A stretch of DNA of 33,378 nt from Saprospiraceae bacterium. Its GTDB lineage: Bacteria; Bacteroidota; Bacteroidia; Chitinophagales; Saprospiraceae. Position numbers and translations under genes: made by a program. Shown here piece by piece: positions 1 to 7,106 of this stretch. The notes under the pieces were generated by a model. It saw nothing but the letters and a program-made list of their open reading frames with translations, was not told the origin of the DNA and did not search any database. Each line of letters starts with the position of its first letter. Within the stretch, counting starts at the first letter, position 1. The stretch lies in NCBI GenBank assembly GCA_020631105.1, contig JAHDHW010000037.1, positions 1-33,378 on the forward strand, written 5' to 3'.

Positions 1-464
1 ATTTGTACATCAATATTCTCCCGCATAGTTGTCGCAAGAGATAAACCTACGTAATCAACTTTGATTGGAAAGGACTTATGCTTGCGATCCACTAGCACGG
101 CCACTTCTAACTTCTTTGGAAGAATATCCATCAATGGCTTCATTGCATAAAAGATGGTACGACCGGTATTTGCGACATCATCAATGATGATGATAGCTTT
201 TCCGGATAATTCCTTTAATGGCATATCGATCTTTACCTCTTCGGATAGTGGCTTAGCGGGATTCAGACGGATACCGGTGAGGATAAATTCAGTTGAATGC
301 TTGAGACTGTTCAATTCCTCCAATAATAACTTGGCGAAGCCTAAGCCATTATTATTGATACCGGCAAGAATGATTTTTTTTTGATCAAAATTATTCTCCA
401 GGATATGAATAGCTAAACGTTTGATTTTTTGCTTAATTTGTCGCTCGTCGAGGATTTTTAGCAT
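1..464 (-). CDS. pyrR: PyrR-type phosphoribosyltransferase (3' end outside window)
   Basis: A reading frame on the minus strand runs from ATG at 464 off the left edge, giving 154 residues. Residues 91-103 read IIIIDDVANTGRT, the PRPP-binding loop of type I phosphoribosyltransferases. The following VAVLVDRKHKSFPIKVDYVG matches the PyrR signature (LVDRGHRELPIRADYVG). The N-terminus LDERQIKQKIKRLAIHILE also fits PyrR (LDEQAIRRALTRIAHEI). PyrR proteins bind PRPP and act as uracil phosphoribosyltransferase and/or pyr-operon attenuation regulators; which role applies here cannot be told. PyrR is about 170-180 aa, so roughly 20-25 residues are missing. A PRTase of this type beside aroK is common in Bacteroidota, but that neighbour is not in view. 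The gene is divergent from the Fe-S operon at 618. Confidence 0.85.
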   Translation of the reverse strand, partial: MLKILDERQIKQKIKRLAIHILENNFDQKKIILAGINNNGLGFAKLLLEELNSLKHSTEFILTGIRLNPAKPLSEEVKIDMPLKELSGKAIIIIDDVANTGRTIFYAMKPLMDILPKKLEVAVLVDRKHKSFPIKVDYVGLSLATTMRENIDVQ

Positions 465-493
465 AGATCGTAAGGTTTTTATCAGATTTGGTT

Positions 494-501
494 CAAAAGT
501 A
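494..501 (-). promoter_or_regulatory. Candidate Bacteroidota -7 element upstream of pyrR
   Basis: Read on the minus strand this is TACTTTTG, an exact match to the Bacteroidota -7 consensus TAnnTTTG. It lies 29 nt upstream of the pyrR ATG. No clear TTTG -33 partner is visible at the expected spacing. Such 6-of-8 fixed matches occur by chance in AT-rich DNA, so this is a suggestion only. Confidence 0.4.
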
Positions 502-617
502 TTTACAATTGATCTAAATAAGAAACATTTCTTTACTTTCCATATTATAAATCTTAAATTTCAGCGAATTTTCGCTAGAGTTGTAATTAAAACGCTAGAA
601 AGACAAAAATGTAAAAC

Positions 618-1979
618 ATGTTGCAGCAGATTATTTTTTCTATAGTTACGTTAGGTGCCTTTTGGTGGGCAACCCAACAGTTTATGAAAATCCGTAGGAA
701 TATATTCCTTGGAAAAGACGAAGAGGTGAGTGACGATTCGGGAGCAAGATGGCGTAATGTCCTTCTAATAGCTTTTGGCCAAAAGAAGATGTTTAAAAGG
801 TGGATACCTGCTGTTTTGCATTTTTTTATTTATGCTGCTTTTGTAATTACCCAGATTGAGCTCATTGAAATTTTTATTGATGGGTTCTTTGGAGTGCACC
901 GCTTTTTTGCAGACAAGATTGGAGGCCTCTATACCTTCATAATCAGCTTCATAGAGATTCTTTCTGTGCTTGCATTTGTAGCAACTTTCGCCTTTCTAGC
1001 TCGACGTAATTTGCTTAAGATCCCAAGATTCATGAAGTCAGAAATGACCTGGTGGCCGAAGTTAGATGCTAACCTGATTTTATTTGGGGAATTGGCCTTA
1101 CTTGTTGGCATCTTCAGTATGAATGGAGCAGACGTTGTATTACAAGGATTAGATCCTGAGCATTTCCCGGATACCGGATTTTTAGCGATATCTGGTTGGC
1201 TTGGGCCATTGCTTTTCGGAGGTTTACCTGAAGGTATTCTGGTAATCATTGAACGATTTGGATGGTGGTTGCACCTACTTACGGTTTTAGCCTTTTTAAA
1301 CTATCTGCCAAAGTCCAAGCATTTGCATATTCTGTTGGCTTTTCCAAATACTTATTTTGCCAACTTGCAACCAAAAGGAGAGATGGAAAATATGCCTGAG
1401 GTCATGAACGAAGTGAAGTCAATGATGGGCTTAACGGAAGACACCGGAGAGATGTCGATGGAAGAAGAGTTGCCAGAGTTTGGTGCAAAAGATATTTTTG
1501 ACCTGAGCTGGCGGAACCTGCTAGGTGCCTATAGTTGTACGGAGTGTGGACGCTGTACTGCGGTATGTCCAGCGAACCTGACAGGTAAAAAATTATCTCC
1601 AAGAAAGGTGATGATGGATATCCGGGACCGAATGGAGGAAGTCAGTACGAATCTCGATAGCGGGCATCAAAAGTTTATTCAAGAAGATAAACGAGCTGCA
1701 GGCGTAAGTTTAAGCAAAGAGAATTACGATGATGGAAAATCATTGTTTGATTATATCACGCGCGAGGAATTGCATGCCTGCACAACTTGTAATGCTTGTG
1801 TAGAAGCTTGCCCGGTAATGATCAATCCACTAGATCCGATTCTGAAAATGCGTCGATACGAAATATTGACAGAGTCTGCTGGGCCTTCTGACTGGTTACC
1901 AATGTTTACCAGTATCGAGAATAGCGGATCGGTTTGGCAAATTCCAGATGAGCGTGTGAAATGGACACAGGAAGATTAA
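618..1979 (+). CDS. Membrane Fe-S oxidoreductase, HdrD/GlpC-like, N-terminal half
   Basis: 453 aa. The N-terminal half has about five hydrophobic segments (roughly residues 3-20, 62-85, 104-127, 151-170, 213-232). The C-terminal half carries a two-[4Fe-4S] ferredoxin-like domain, with Cys307/310/313/317 in CTECGRCTAVCP and Cys388/391/394/398 in CTTCNACVEACP. This layout matches Bacteroidota '4Fe-4S dicluster' proteins that pair with an HdrB-like CCG-domain protein. That partner is at 3048-3830, so the two probably form one complex passing electrons at the inner membrane, perhaps to or from quinone; the donor is unknown. The ATG at 618 directly precedes the first TM segment. It is the first gene of the operon. 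Confidence 0.85.
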   Translation: MLQQIIFSIVTLGAFWWATQQFMKIRRNIFLGKDEEVSDDSGARWRNVLLIAFGQKKMFKRWIPAVLHFFIYAAFVITQIELIEIFIDGFFGVHRFFADKIGGLYTFIISFIEILSVLAFVATFAFLARRNLLKIPRFMKSEMTWWPKLDANLILFGELALLVGIFSMNGADVVLQGLDPEHFPDTGFLAISGWLGPLLFGGLPEGILVIIERFGWWLHLLTVLAFLNYLPKSKHLHILLAFPNTYFANLQPKGEMENMPEVMNEVKSMMGLTEDTGEMSMEEELPEFGAKDIFDLSWRNLLGAYSCTECGRCTAVCPANLTGKKLSPRKVMMDIRDRMEEVSTNLDSGHQKFIQEDKRAAGVSLSKENYDDGKSLFDYITREELHACTTCNACVEACPVMINPLDPILKMRRYEILTESAGPSDWLPMFTSIENSGSVWQIPDERVKWTQED

Positions 1980-2004
1980 TGTTCTTTACCCCAAATACAA
2001 TATT

Positions 2005-3027
2005 ATGAAACGGTCTGTTATTACAGTTTTACTTTTGTGCTTTTTATTTGATATTGGATTTACACAGGATACTTTCTCCATTGTAGCCATTGATCCGGAA
2101 ACCGGAGAAGTTGGCAGTGCCGGAGCTTCTTGCGTGGATCTATCTAATTTTAATTTACCTCCTGGCTTTTTAGGAGAGCTTTTTCCTGGTGAAGGCGCGA
2201 TAAATACCCAGGCTTATTATATTGAACAGAATCAAGCGAATGCCAGGGTTAGAATGCAATCAGGAGACAGCCCAAGTGAGATTATTCAATGGTTAGTTGC
2301 CAATGATGTTCAAAACAATCCTTCCTTACGTCAGTATGGTGTGGTTCGGATTATAGATGGCGAAGGATTTTCCGCAGCGCATACGGGGAGTAATACCGAT
2401 CCTGTCAAAGGAGATCGAACGGGAGATACCTATAGTATTCAAGGGAATATCCTACTAGGTCCTGAGATATTGGATGACATGGAGGATGCCTTTCAGAATG
2501 CAGAGGGAGATCTTGCGCATAAATTGATGGCTGCCATGCAAGGTGCAAATGTACCCGGAGCGGATTCCAGATGTTTAGGTAACGGAACAAGTTCCTTATT
2601 TGCTTTCTTAAAAGTAGCGCAGCCGAGTGACATCTTTGGGCAACCATCCTTAGACCTGGGTGTTTCCTATGGCAGCAATACGACGCTAGAACCAATCGAT
2701 TCGTTACAGAGTTTGTTCAATCAGGTATTTCCGGTTAGTTTGGAAGAGCTTAATTCGACTAGTGTACAAATTTACCCGAATCCAGGGCGGGATCATGTCG
2801 TTTTTGAGTTCGTTGGCTCGACGATAGTCGGGACAGGATCAGCGAATAATAATTATCAACTTGGGGTTTATGACTCTGCTGGCCGACAAGTTTACCGTCA
2901 GGATATTACAGAAAATCAAATAGTGCTCACGCTTGATCAGCTAGGTGATGGGACTTTATATATTTACAAGATTCAAAACCCGGATGGCCTTGTAGTAAAA
3001 TCCGGAAAGCTAATATTTCAAAAATAA
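2005..3027 (+). CDS. Secreted DUF1028 (Ntn-hydrolase-like) protein with T9SS sorting domain
   Basis: 340 aa. Residues 1-20 form a signal peptide (MKRSVITVLLLCFLFDIGFT). Directly after it TFSIVAIDPETGEVGSAGAS matches the N-terminus of DUF1028, a family assigned to the Ntn-hydrolase fold in which Thr23 could be the nucleophile. The DUF1028 part ends near residue 245. From about 250 to 340 there is a T9SS type A sorting domain (VQIYPNPGRDHVVFEF, then GDGTLYIYKIQNPDGLVVKSGKLIF). The product is therefore likely exported and released or anchored at the surface; substrate unknown. It starts 25 nt after the Fe-S gene and ends 20 nt before the HdrB-like gene, so it sits inside their transcription unit. 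DUF1028 plus T9SS is firm; enzymatic activity is not. Confidence 0.85.
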   Translation: MKRSVITVLLLCFLFDIGFTQDTFSIVAIDPETGEVGSAGASCVDLSNFNLPPGFLGELFPGEGAINTQAYYIEQNQANARVRMQSGDSPSEIIQWLVANDVQNNPSLRQYGVVRIIDGEGFSAAHTGSNTDPVKGDRTGDTYSIQGNILLGPEILDDMEDAFQNAEGDLAHKLMAAMQGANVPGADSRCLGNGTSSLFAFLKVAQPSDIFGQPSLDLGVSYGSNTTLEPIDSLQSLFNQVFPVSLEELNSTSVQIYPNPGRDHVVFEFVGSTIVGTGSANNNYQLGVYDSAGRQVYRQDITENQIVLTLDQLGDGTLYIYKIQNPDGLVVKSGKLIFQK

Positions 3028-3047
3028 TATCAAACTTATATCATAGT

Positions 3048-3830
3048 ATGGCTTTAAATATACCAATCATGGCCGATTTGGCCGCCGAAGGAAAGAAACC
3101 AGAAATTTTATTCTGGGTTGGTTGTGCAGGAAGCTTCGATGCGCGTGCTCAAAAAGTAATGCGGGCATTTGTCAAGATTTTAAATGCTGCGGAAATTGAT
3201 TTTGCAATCCTTGGAAACGAAGAAAGTTGTACTGGTGATCCTGCTCGTCGTGCGGGTAACGAGTTTGTTTTTCAAATGACTGCACTGCAGAATATTGAAA
3301 CACTTAAGATGTATGAGGTAGAAAAGATTGTAACTGCCTGTCCTCATTGTTTTAATACTTTGAAAAATGAGTATCCAGCACTTGGAGGAAATTATGAGGT
3401 TATACATCATACCCAGTTTCTTCAAGGATTACTGGATGATGGAAAGATTAGCATTGCTGGTGGTGCGTTTGAGGGTAAAAAGATTACCTATCATGACAGT
3501 TGTTATTTAGGTCGTGCGAATGGAATTTATGAAGCTCCGCGTGAAATTTTATCGATGCTGGATAATGAACTGGTGGAGATGAAGCGTTGTCGAACGAATG
3601 GCCTTTGTTGTGGAGCAGGAGGCGCTCAAATGTTTAAAGAGGATGAGCCTGGTGATAAGCGTATAAATATGGAAAGGGTAGAGGAAGCTCTGGAGACTGA
3701 TGCGGAAATTGTAGCTGTAAATTGTCCATTTTGTTTGACGATGATGCAAGATGGCGTTACAGCGAATGAACAGCAAGAAAAAGTAATGGTATATGACTTA
3801 GCAGAGTTGATCGTAAACAATATGAAATAA
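3048..3830 (+). CDS. HdrB-like CCG-domain Fe-S protein
   Basis: 260 aa, soluble, with two CCG (DUF224) repeats. The first uses Cys26, Cys61 and CPHC at 98-101, with a single Cys where the family usually has CC. The second has Cys152, CC at 187-188 in LCCGAGGAQMF and CPFC at 226-229. These motifs bind the non-cubane or [4Fe-4S] clusters of HdrB, GlpC and LutA-type proteins. The protein should be the catalytic or electron-accepting partner of the membrane protein at 618-1979. In Bacteroidota genomes the two genes are usually adjacent; here the secreted DUF1028 gene separates them. The degenerate first CCG (EESCTGDPARRAGNEF) is typical of this subfamily as I recall it. Confidence 0.88.
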   Translation: MALNIPIMADLAAEGKKPEILFWVGCAGSFDARAQKVMRAFVKILNAAEIDFAILGNEESCTGDPARRAGNEFVFQMTALQNIETLKMYEVEKIVTACPHCFNTLKNEYPALGGNYEVIHHTQFLQGLLDDGKISIAGGAFEGKKITYHDSCYLGRANGIYEAPREILSMLDNELVEMKRCRTNGLCCGAGGAQMFKEDEPGDKRINMERVEEALETDAEIVAVNCPFCLTMMQDGVTANEQQEKVMVYDLAELIVNNMK

Positions 3831-3857
3831 TTCGGTGTTTCCGATAAAACGAAAATT

Positions 3858-4340
3858 TTGATGACGACTATAGATGCTTTACCAGATACCACTCGAGTGT
3901 GGATTTATCAATCAAACCGTCCTTTTTCGGAAGGAGAACAAAATGAACTACGTCCGGCGTTACAGAATTTTGCGACTCAATGGGTGAGTCATAATCATCA
4001 GTTGCGATCATTTGCAGATGTGTATTATGACCGGTTTATTGTTTTAATGGTTGATGAAAGTCAGGCTGGTGCTAGTGGTTGTTCGATTGATAGTTCTGTC
4101 CGGTTTTTAAAGCAAGTAGAAAATGCGATGTCAGTAGATTTATTTGACAGGATGCGTTTTAGTTTTACGGATGGTGCAACGGTTCAGACTGTCAGCCGCG
4201 ATGAATTTGCCAAGTTATATGCCGCAGGTGATATTAATGATGATACGCCGGTATTTGATACGCTGGTGAATAACAAAAAGGCATTTAACGAGTCTTTTGT
4301 GAAAAAACTAGGGGAGAGCTGGCATAAAAGAATGGTATAG
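3858..4340 (+). CDS. Conserved Bacteroidota protein of unknown function (often misnamed 'ABC transporter ATPase')
   Basis: 160 aa, no signal peptide or TM segment. It has RVWIYQSNRPFSEGE near the N-terminus, FIVLMVDE and GASGCSIDSSVRFLKQVE in the middle, and SWHKRMV at the end, a pattern I recognise from a Bacteroidota-wide family labelled 'ABC transporter ATPase' in databases. No Walker A, Walker B or ABC signature is present, so that name is not supported. The conserved Cys in SGCSIDSSVRF is a candidate functional residue. The gene follows the HdrB-like gene by 27 nt. As I recall, it is a frequent neighbour of the same Fe-S pair in flavobacteria, which suggests an accessory role. ATG 3858 and 3861 are both possible starts. 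Confidence 0.7.
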   Translation: MMTTIDALPDTTRVWIYQSNRPFSEGEQNELRPALQNFATQWVSHNHQLRSFADVYYDRFIVLMVDESQAGASGCSIDSSVRFLKQVENAMSVDLFDRMRFSFTDGATVQTVSRDEFAKLYAAGDINDDTPVFDTLVNNKKAFNESFVKKLGESWHKRMV

Positions 4341-4376
4341 CAACCTAATTACTTTAATGCCTAGGTCATTAAAATG

Positions 4377-4413
4377 GAAAAGGACTTGTCTGACTATCAG
4401 ACAAGTCCTTTTC
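4377..4413. terminator. Bidirectional hairpin terminator (17-bp perfect stem)
   Basis: The arms gaaaaggacttgtctga (4377-4393) and tcagacaagtccttttc (4397-4413) pair perfectly around a 3-nt loop. A/T runs on both edges provide a U-tract for either strand. It lies between the convergent ends of the Fe-S operon (4340) and the lipoprotein gene (4446). Confidence 0.85.
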
Positions 4414-4445
4414 TCATTAAAATACTGCTTTGAAATTCTTGCAGC

Positions 4446-4838
4446 TTAGTCTCTTGTTGCAGTAATCGTACAATTAGAAGTGTTTCCTCCAGCAGATAAT
4501 ACTTCAGTGAAAGTAAGATTATCTCCATCGATATTAGCATCTACGGAAAGGGTGATTCCAGAATCCGTTTGAGATACATTTAAGTCGCAATTGTCAGGAG
4601 TTAATGGATCATACTCAGATTCTAAACCTGGAACGTTAGTAATGATCACGATTGCATCAGTACCGCTAGCAGTAATCGTTACTGTTGCATCTTCAGCATC
4701 CGCTCCGTCACATACCTGAGAACCAGTATAAGATCCCACCCAGTCCGCCTGAGTACACATATCCGCTTCATCATCATCTCCACAAGCAGAGAAAGTCAAT
4801 AATAAAGTGAATAAAAAAGATAGTTTTAAAAGATTCAT
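4446..4838 (-). CDS. Small surface lipoprotein, unknown function
   Basis: 130 aa. The leader MNLLKLSFLFTLLLTFSAC is a lipoprotein signal with the lipidated Cys at residue 19. It is followed by GDDDEAD, an acidic stretch like the Bacteroidota lipoprotein export signal that sends lipoproteins to the cell surface. The rest is an Asp/Thr-rich, probably beta-strand domain with paired cysteines (MCTQADW, QVC, DNCDLNV, SNCTITA) that may form disulfides. It resembles the lipocalin-like small lipoproteins of this phylum in pattern, but I cannot assign a family. It is monocistronic, with a terminator downstream and a promoter-like element upstream. Confidence 0.8.
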   Translation of the reverse strand: MNLLKLSFLFTLLLTFSACGDDDEADMCTQADWVGSYTGSQVCDGADAEDATVTITASGTDAIVIITNVPGLESEYDPLTPDNCDLNVSQTDSGITLSVDANIDGDNLTFTEVLSAGGNTSNCTITATRD

Positions 4839-4874
4839 AACAATTTATTTTTGGTGATTTAAATGAATAGGGCG

Positions 4875-4882
4875 CAAATGTA
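4875..4882 (-). promoter_or_regulatory. Candidate -7 element for the small lipoprotein gene
   Basis: The minus strand reads TACATTTG, an exact TAnnTTTG match 36 nt upstream of the ATG at 4838. The spacing is similar to that of other candidates in this window (29-36 nt). No convincing -33 TTTG is seen. Confidence 0.4.
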
Positions 4883-4994
4883 AAGAAAATATTAGCTTAC
4901 TTTAGTTATAGATTGATTAAAGTTTTGAAAGTCTGTTGGTCTAGTATTCTTGCAATTTTATATAGAAAATCGCTTATTACAGTTGTCAATTAAC

Positions 4995-5002
4995 TAGTTT
5001 TG
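4995..5002 (+). promoter_or_regulatory. Candidate -7 element for the Spo0M-like gene
   Basis: TAGTTTTG is an exact match to TAnnTTTG and ends 34 nt before the ATG at 5036. A TTG at 4983-4985 is too close to be a normal -33 element. Confidence 0.4.
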
Positions 5003-5035
5003 AAAATAGTATTATAAAAACAACAGCTTACATAT

Positions 5036-5497
5036 ATGTTTGGAAAAGTAAAAAAATGGCTGGGTATAGAAGGGGTTAAGCTTGAATTAATCCTGCCAGA
5101 AGTGCTTGATAAAGATAGCGGACTCCTCAAGGGGAAAATTCGTTTTACATCCATGAATGATCAAACAGTTACGTATATACAGGTTGCTTTGGTCGAAAAA
5201 TTTGTGAGAGGTAGAGGCGATGAAAAACTAATTGATGAGTATGAACTTGGAAAGATCGAACTGGAAAAGTCGTTTGAGGTACCAGCGAATGAATCTATTG
5301 AACTCGATTTTGAATTACCTTTTGATGTGATGAAGTCCGAGATGGATGAAATGGGGGAGAAAAATATTTTATTTGGAGGATTAGTCAAAACGGCCAAATG
5401 GATTCGCGGAGTGCAATCTACTTATACGATAATTGCAGAAGCAAAAGTGAAAGGAGTAGCACTGGCACCATTTGACAAAAAGGAAGTCTTATTTTAA
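5036..5497 (+). CDS. Spo0M-like arrestin-fold protein
   Basis: 153 aa, cytoplasmic, no signal peptide. The N-terminus MFGKVKKWLGIEGVKLELILP and the layout 'LKGKIRFTSMNDQTVTYIQVALVEKF ... FEVPANESIELDFELPFDV' follow the sporulation-control protein Spo0M family (arrestin-like beta-sandwich). Bacillus Spo0M is about 250 aa; this one is shorter and seems to hold only the N-terminal sandwich. In non-sporulating bacteria the role of the family is not settled. The gene stands alone, with a strong hairpin after it and its own promoter-like element. Confidence 0.7.
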   Translation: MFGKVKKWLGIEGVKLELILPEVLDKDSGLLKGKIRFTSMNDQTVTYIQVALVEKFVRGRGDEKLIDEYELGKIELEKSFEVPANESIELDFELPFDVMKSEMDEMGEKNILFGGLVKTAKWIRGVQSTYTIIAEAKVKGVALAPFDKKEVLF

Positions 5498-5567
5498 TAG
5501 CAGCAGAATGACTTTTTCTATCTAGGCATTTAGGAGGTTTTCTCCAACAAACTTGCTTAGTTCTCAC

Positions 5568-5613
5568 ATTAAGAAAGGGCTTGAGATAATCTAATCTCAA
5601 GCCCTTTCTTAAT
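5568..5613. terminator. Bidirectional hairpin terminator (20-bp stem)
   Basis: The core arms aagaaagggcttgagat (5571-5587) and atctcaagccctttctt (5594-5610) are perfect complements around a 6-nt loop. Three more A/T pairs extend the stem outward to 5568 and 5613. It lies between the convergent ends of the Spo0M-like gene and the GH16 gene. Confidence 0.85.
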
Positions 5614-5629
5614 ATAACATCTTGTATCT

Positions 5630-6823
5630 CTACTGCTCCTGGAAAACACGGACATAATCCACTTCCATTCGTTGTGGGAATACTGTTGTATTATCAGGAT
5701 ACCCTGGCCAATTACCTCCAACGGCAACGTTAAAGATAAAGAAGAAAGTGTTTTTGAATTCACTCATATGATCTGGTGTAAGGCTAACGGTATTATACAA
5801 TTGATCATCCATATACCATCGGATGGTGAAGTTATCCCAGATAATGGTGAAGACGTGAAATTCATCGGCGAAAATTCCGGAATCTAAGGTTAGCTTTTGC
5901 CCAAAGGTGGCATAGTTGCCAGCATTATCCCAGTGGACTGTTCCATGGACAGTGGCAGGCTCGCTACCGATTATTTCCATAATATCTATCTCGCCACAAG
6001 CTGGCCAACCTACTGTGCTAAAGGATTCTCCCAACATCCAAAGGGCAGGCCAAATGCCCTGACCCTGAGGTAGTTTCGCCCGTATATCAATTCGTCCATA
6101 CTTGAAAAACTGTTTACCTTGAGTTGTAATCCGGGCAGAGCTATAATCGCTGCCATTTGAGCTTTCTTGTCTTGCTTCAATAATGAGTTTACCATTTTCC
6201 AGGAAAGCATTTTCATCGCCAGCCGTATAGTTCTGAGACTCATTATTACCCCATCCGCTGTTACCTGTTTCGTAATTCCAAAAGTCTTCATTTAGAGCAG
6301 AGCCATTAAATTCATCCGCCCAAACCAAATTATATCCCTCATAAGATTCCGGTGTAGTATAGCCATCGTCAGATGGATCATCCGGGAAATCATCATTTAC
6401 GATTTTTCCGGTTGCTTCAGCTCCAGAGATTTCAGCATTCATCGCATTAGAAATGATGACTTTAAATTCTTCATCTTCTTCTATAATGGTATCTGCAACA
6501 ACTTCAATTTCGATGACCCCTTGTCTTTCTCCAGCTAGGATAACTGCCGTACCAGACTGGGTTTTGATATCTTCATCGATTAGGGCTGTTCCACTTTGGA
6601 CGGTAAAGTCAACAGTAACATCAGAATTGATAGCAACGGTTGTATTTAATTCAAAATTGAATATCGTAGTTTCATCATTCCCTTCAGAGAAAGTTGCGTC
6701 ACTGATGTAAACAGAGTTTCTTACGTCACCTCCTTCATCATCATCTCCACAGGAGCTAAAAGTAATTAATGTTGTAAATAATAAGAGAGTACTTAAGTAA
6801 GCAATAAATTTATTGTTCATCAT
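5630..6823 (-). CDS. GH16 beta-1,3-glucanase (laminarinase-like) lipoprotein with Calx-beta-like domain
   Basis: 397 aa. The lipoprotein leader ends at Cys25 (LITFSSC) and is followed by GDDDEGGD, a surface-export type acidic signal. Residues about 36-145 look like a Calx-beta domain (VDFTVQSGTALIDEDIK, EEDEEFKVIISNA). Residues about 163-395 are a GH16 domain with GEIDIMEIIG at 277-286: Glu278 nucleophile, Asp280, Glu283 acid/base. WNYETGNSGWGNNESQNYT and the C-terminal MEVDYVRVF are typical of laminarinase-type GH16. The enzyme probably hydrolyses beta-1,3-glucans such as laminarin at the cell surface. No SusC/SusD or other glycoside hydrolase lies nearby, so it is not in a visible utilisation locus. 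ATG 6820 is an equally good start. Confidence 0.93.
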   Translation of the reverse strand: MMNNKFIAYLSTLLLFTTLITFSSCGDDDEGGDVRNSVYISDATFSEGNDETTIFNFELNTTVAINSDVTVDFTVQSGTALIDEDIKTQSGTAVILAGERQGVIEIEVVADTIIEEDEEFKVIISNAMNAEISGAEATGKIVNDDFPDDPSDDGYTTPESYEGYNLVWADEFNGSALNEDFWNYETGNSGWGNNESQNYTAGDENAFLENGKLIIEARQESSNGSDYSSARITTQGKQFFKYGRIDIRAKLPQGQGIWPALWMLGESFSTVGWPACGEIDIMEIIGSEPATVHGTVHWDNAGNYATFGQKLTLDSGIFADEFHVFTIIWDNFTIRWYMDDQLYNTVSLTPDHMSEFKNTFFFIFNVAVGGNWPGYPDNTTVFPQRMEVDYVRVFQEQ

Positions 6824-6882
6824 ACAAGATTTTAGGCTGCAAAGTAAAAGTTTTGCAGTTTACTGAAAGTAAAATAGAAGTC

Positions 6883-7047
6883 ATTGAAGTTGTTTAATAA
6901 TTCAGAATATAGCCGAGAAGCAGAGATTTTTGTTTAAATCGAAGCTTTTTTTGAGTGCATAGCCGTAGCTACGGACGATAAAAAAGCTGAAGCGTTAAGC
7001 AAAAAGATCAATTCGCAGGCATGTTAGGAGTTTTGAACAACTTCATT
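6883..7047. repeat. 165-bp imperfect palindrome, possible dispersed palindromic element
   Basis: The centre is the perfect palindrome ccgtagctacgg (6963-6974). From it two arms of 86 and 79 nt extend that resemble each other when one is reverse-complemented. Shared blocks are tgaagttgtt near the outer ends, tttttg.ttaa, cg.agctttttt and the centre itself. The outer ends attgaagttgttt and (reverse complement) aatgaagttgttc line up almost exactly. No reading frame fills it. It lies between the hydroxy-acid oxidase 3' end and the GH16 start. It could be a MITE/REP-like element or a very long terminator; only one copy is in the window. Confidence 0.65.
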
Positions 7048-7106
7048 AACTTGGAATCTGGTATAATTATGAAAGGGCTTCACAAATATACATAAAGTGA
7101 AACCTA

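Noticed and set aside
3858-4340. ABC transporter ATPase
   Set aside because: No Walker A, Walker B or LSGGQ-like motif; the name is a database habit.
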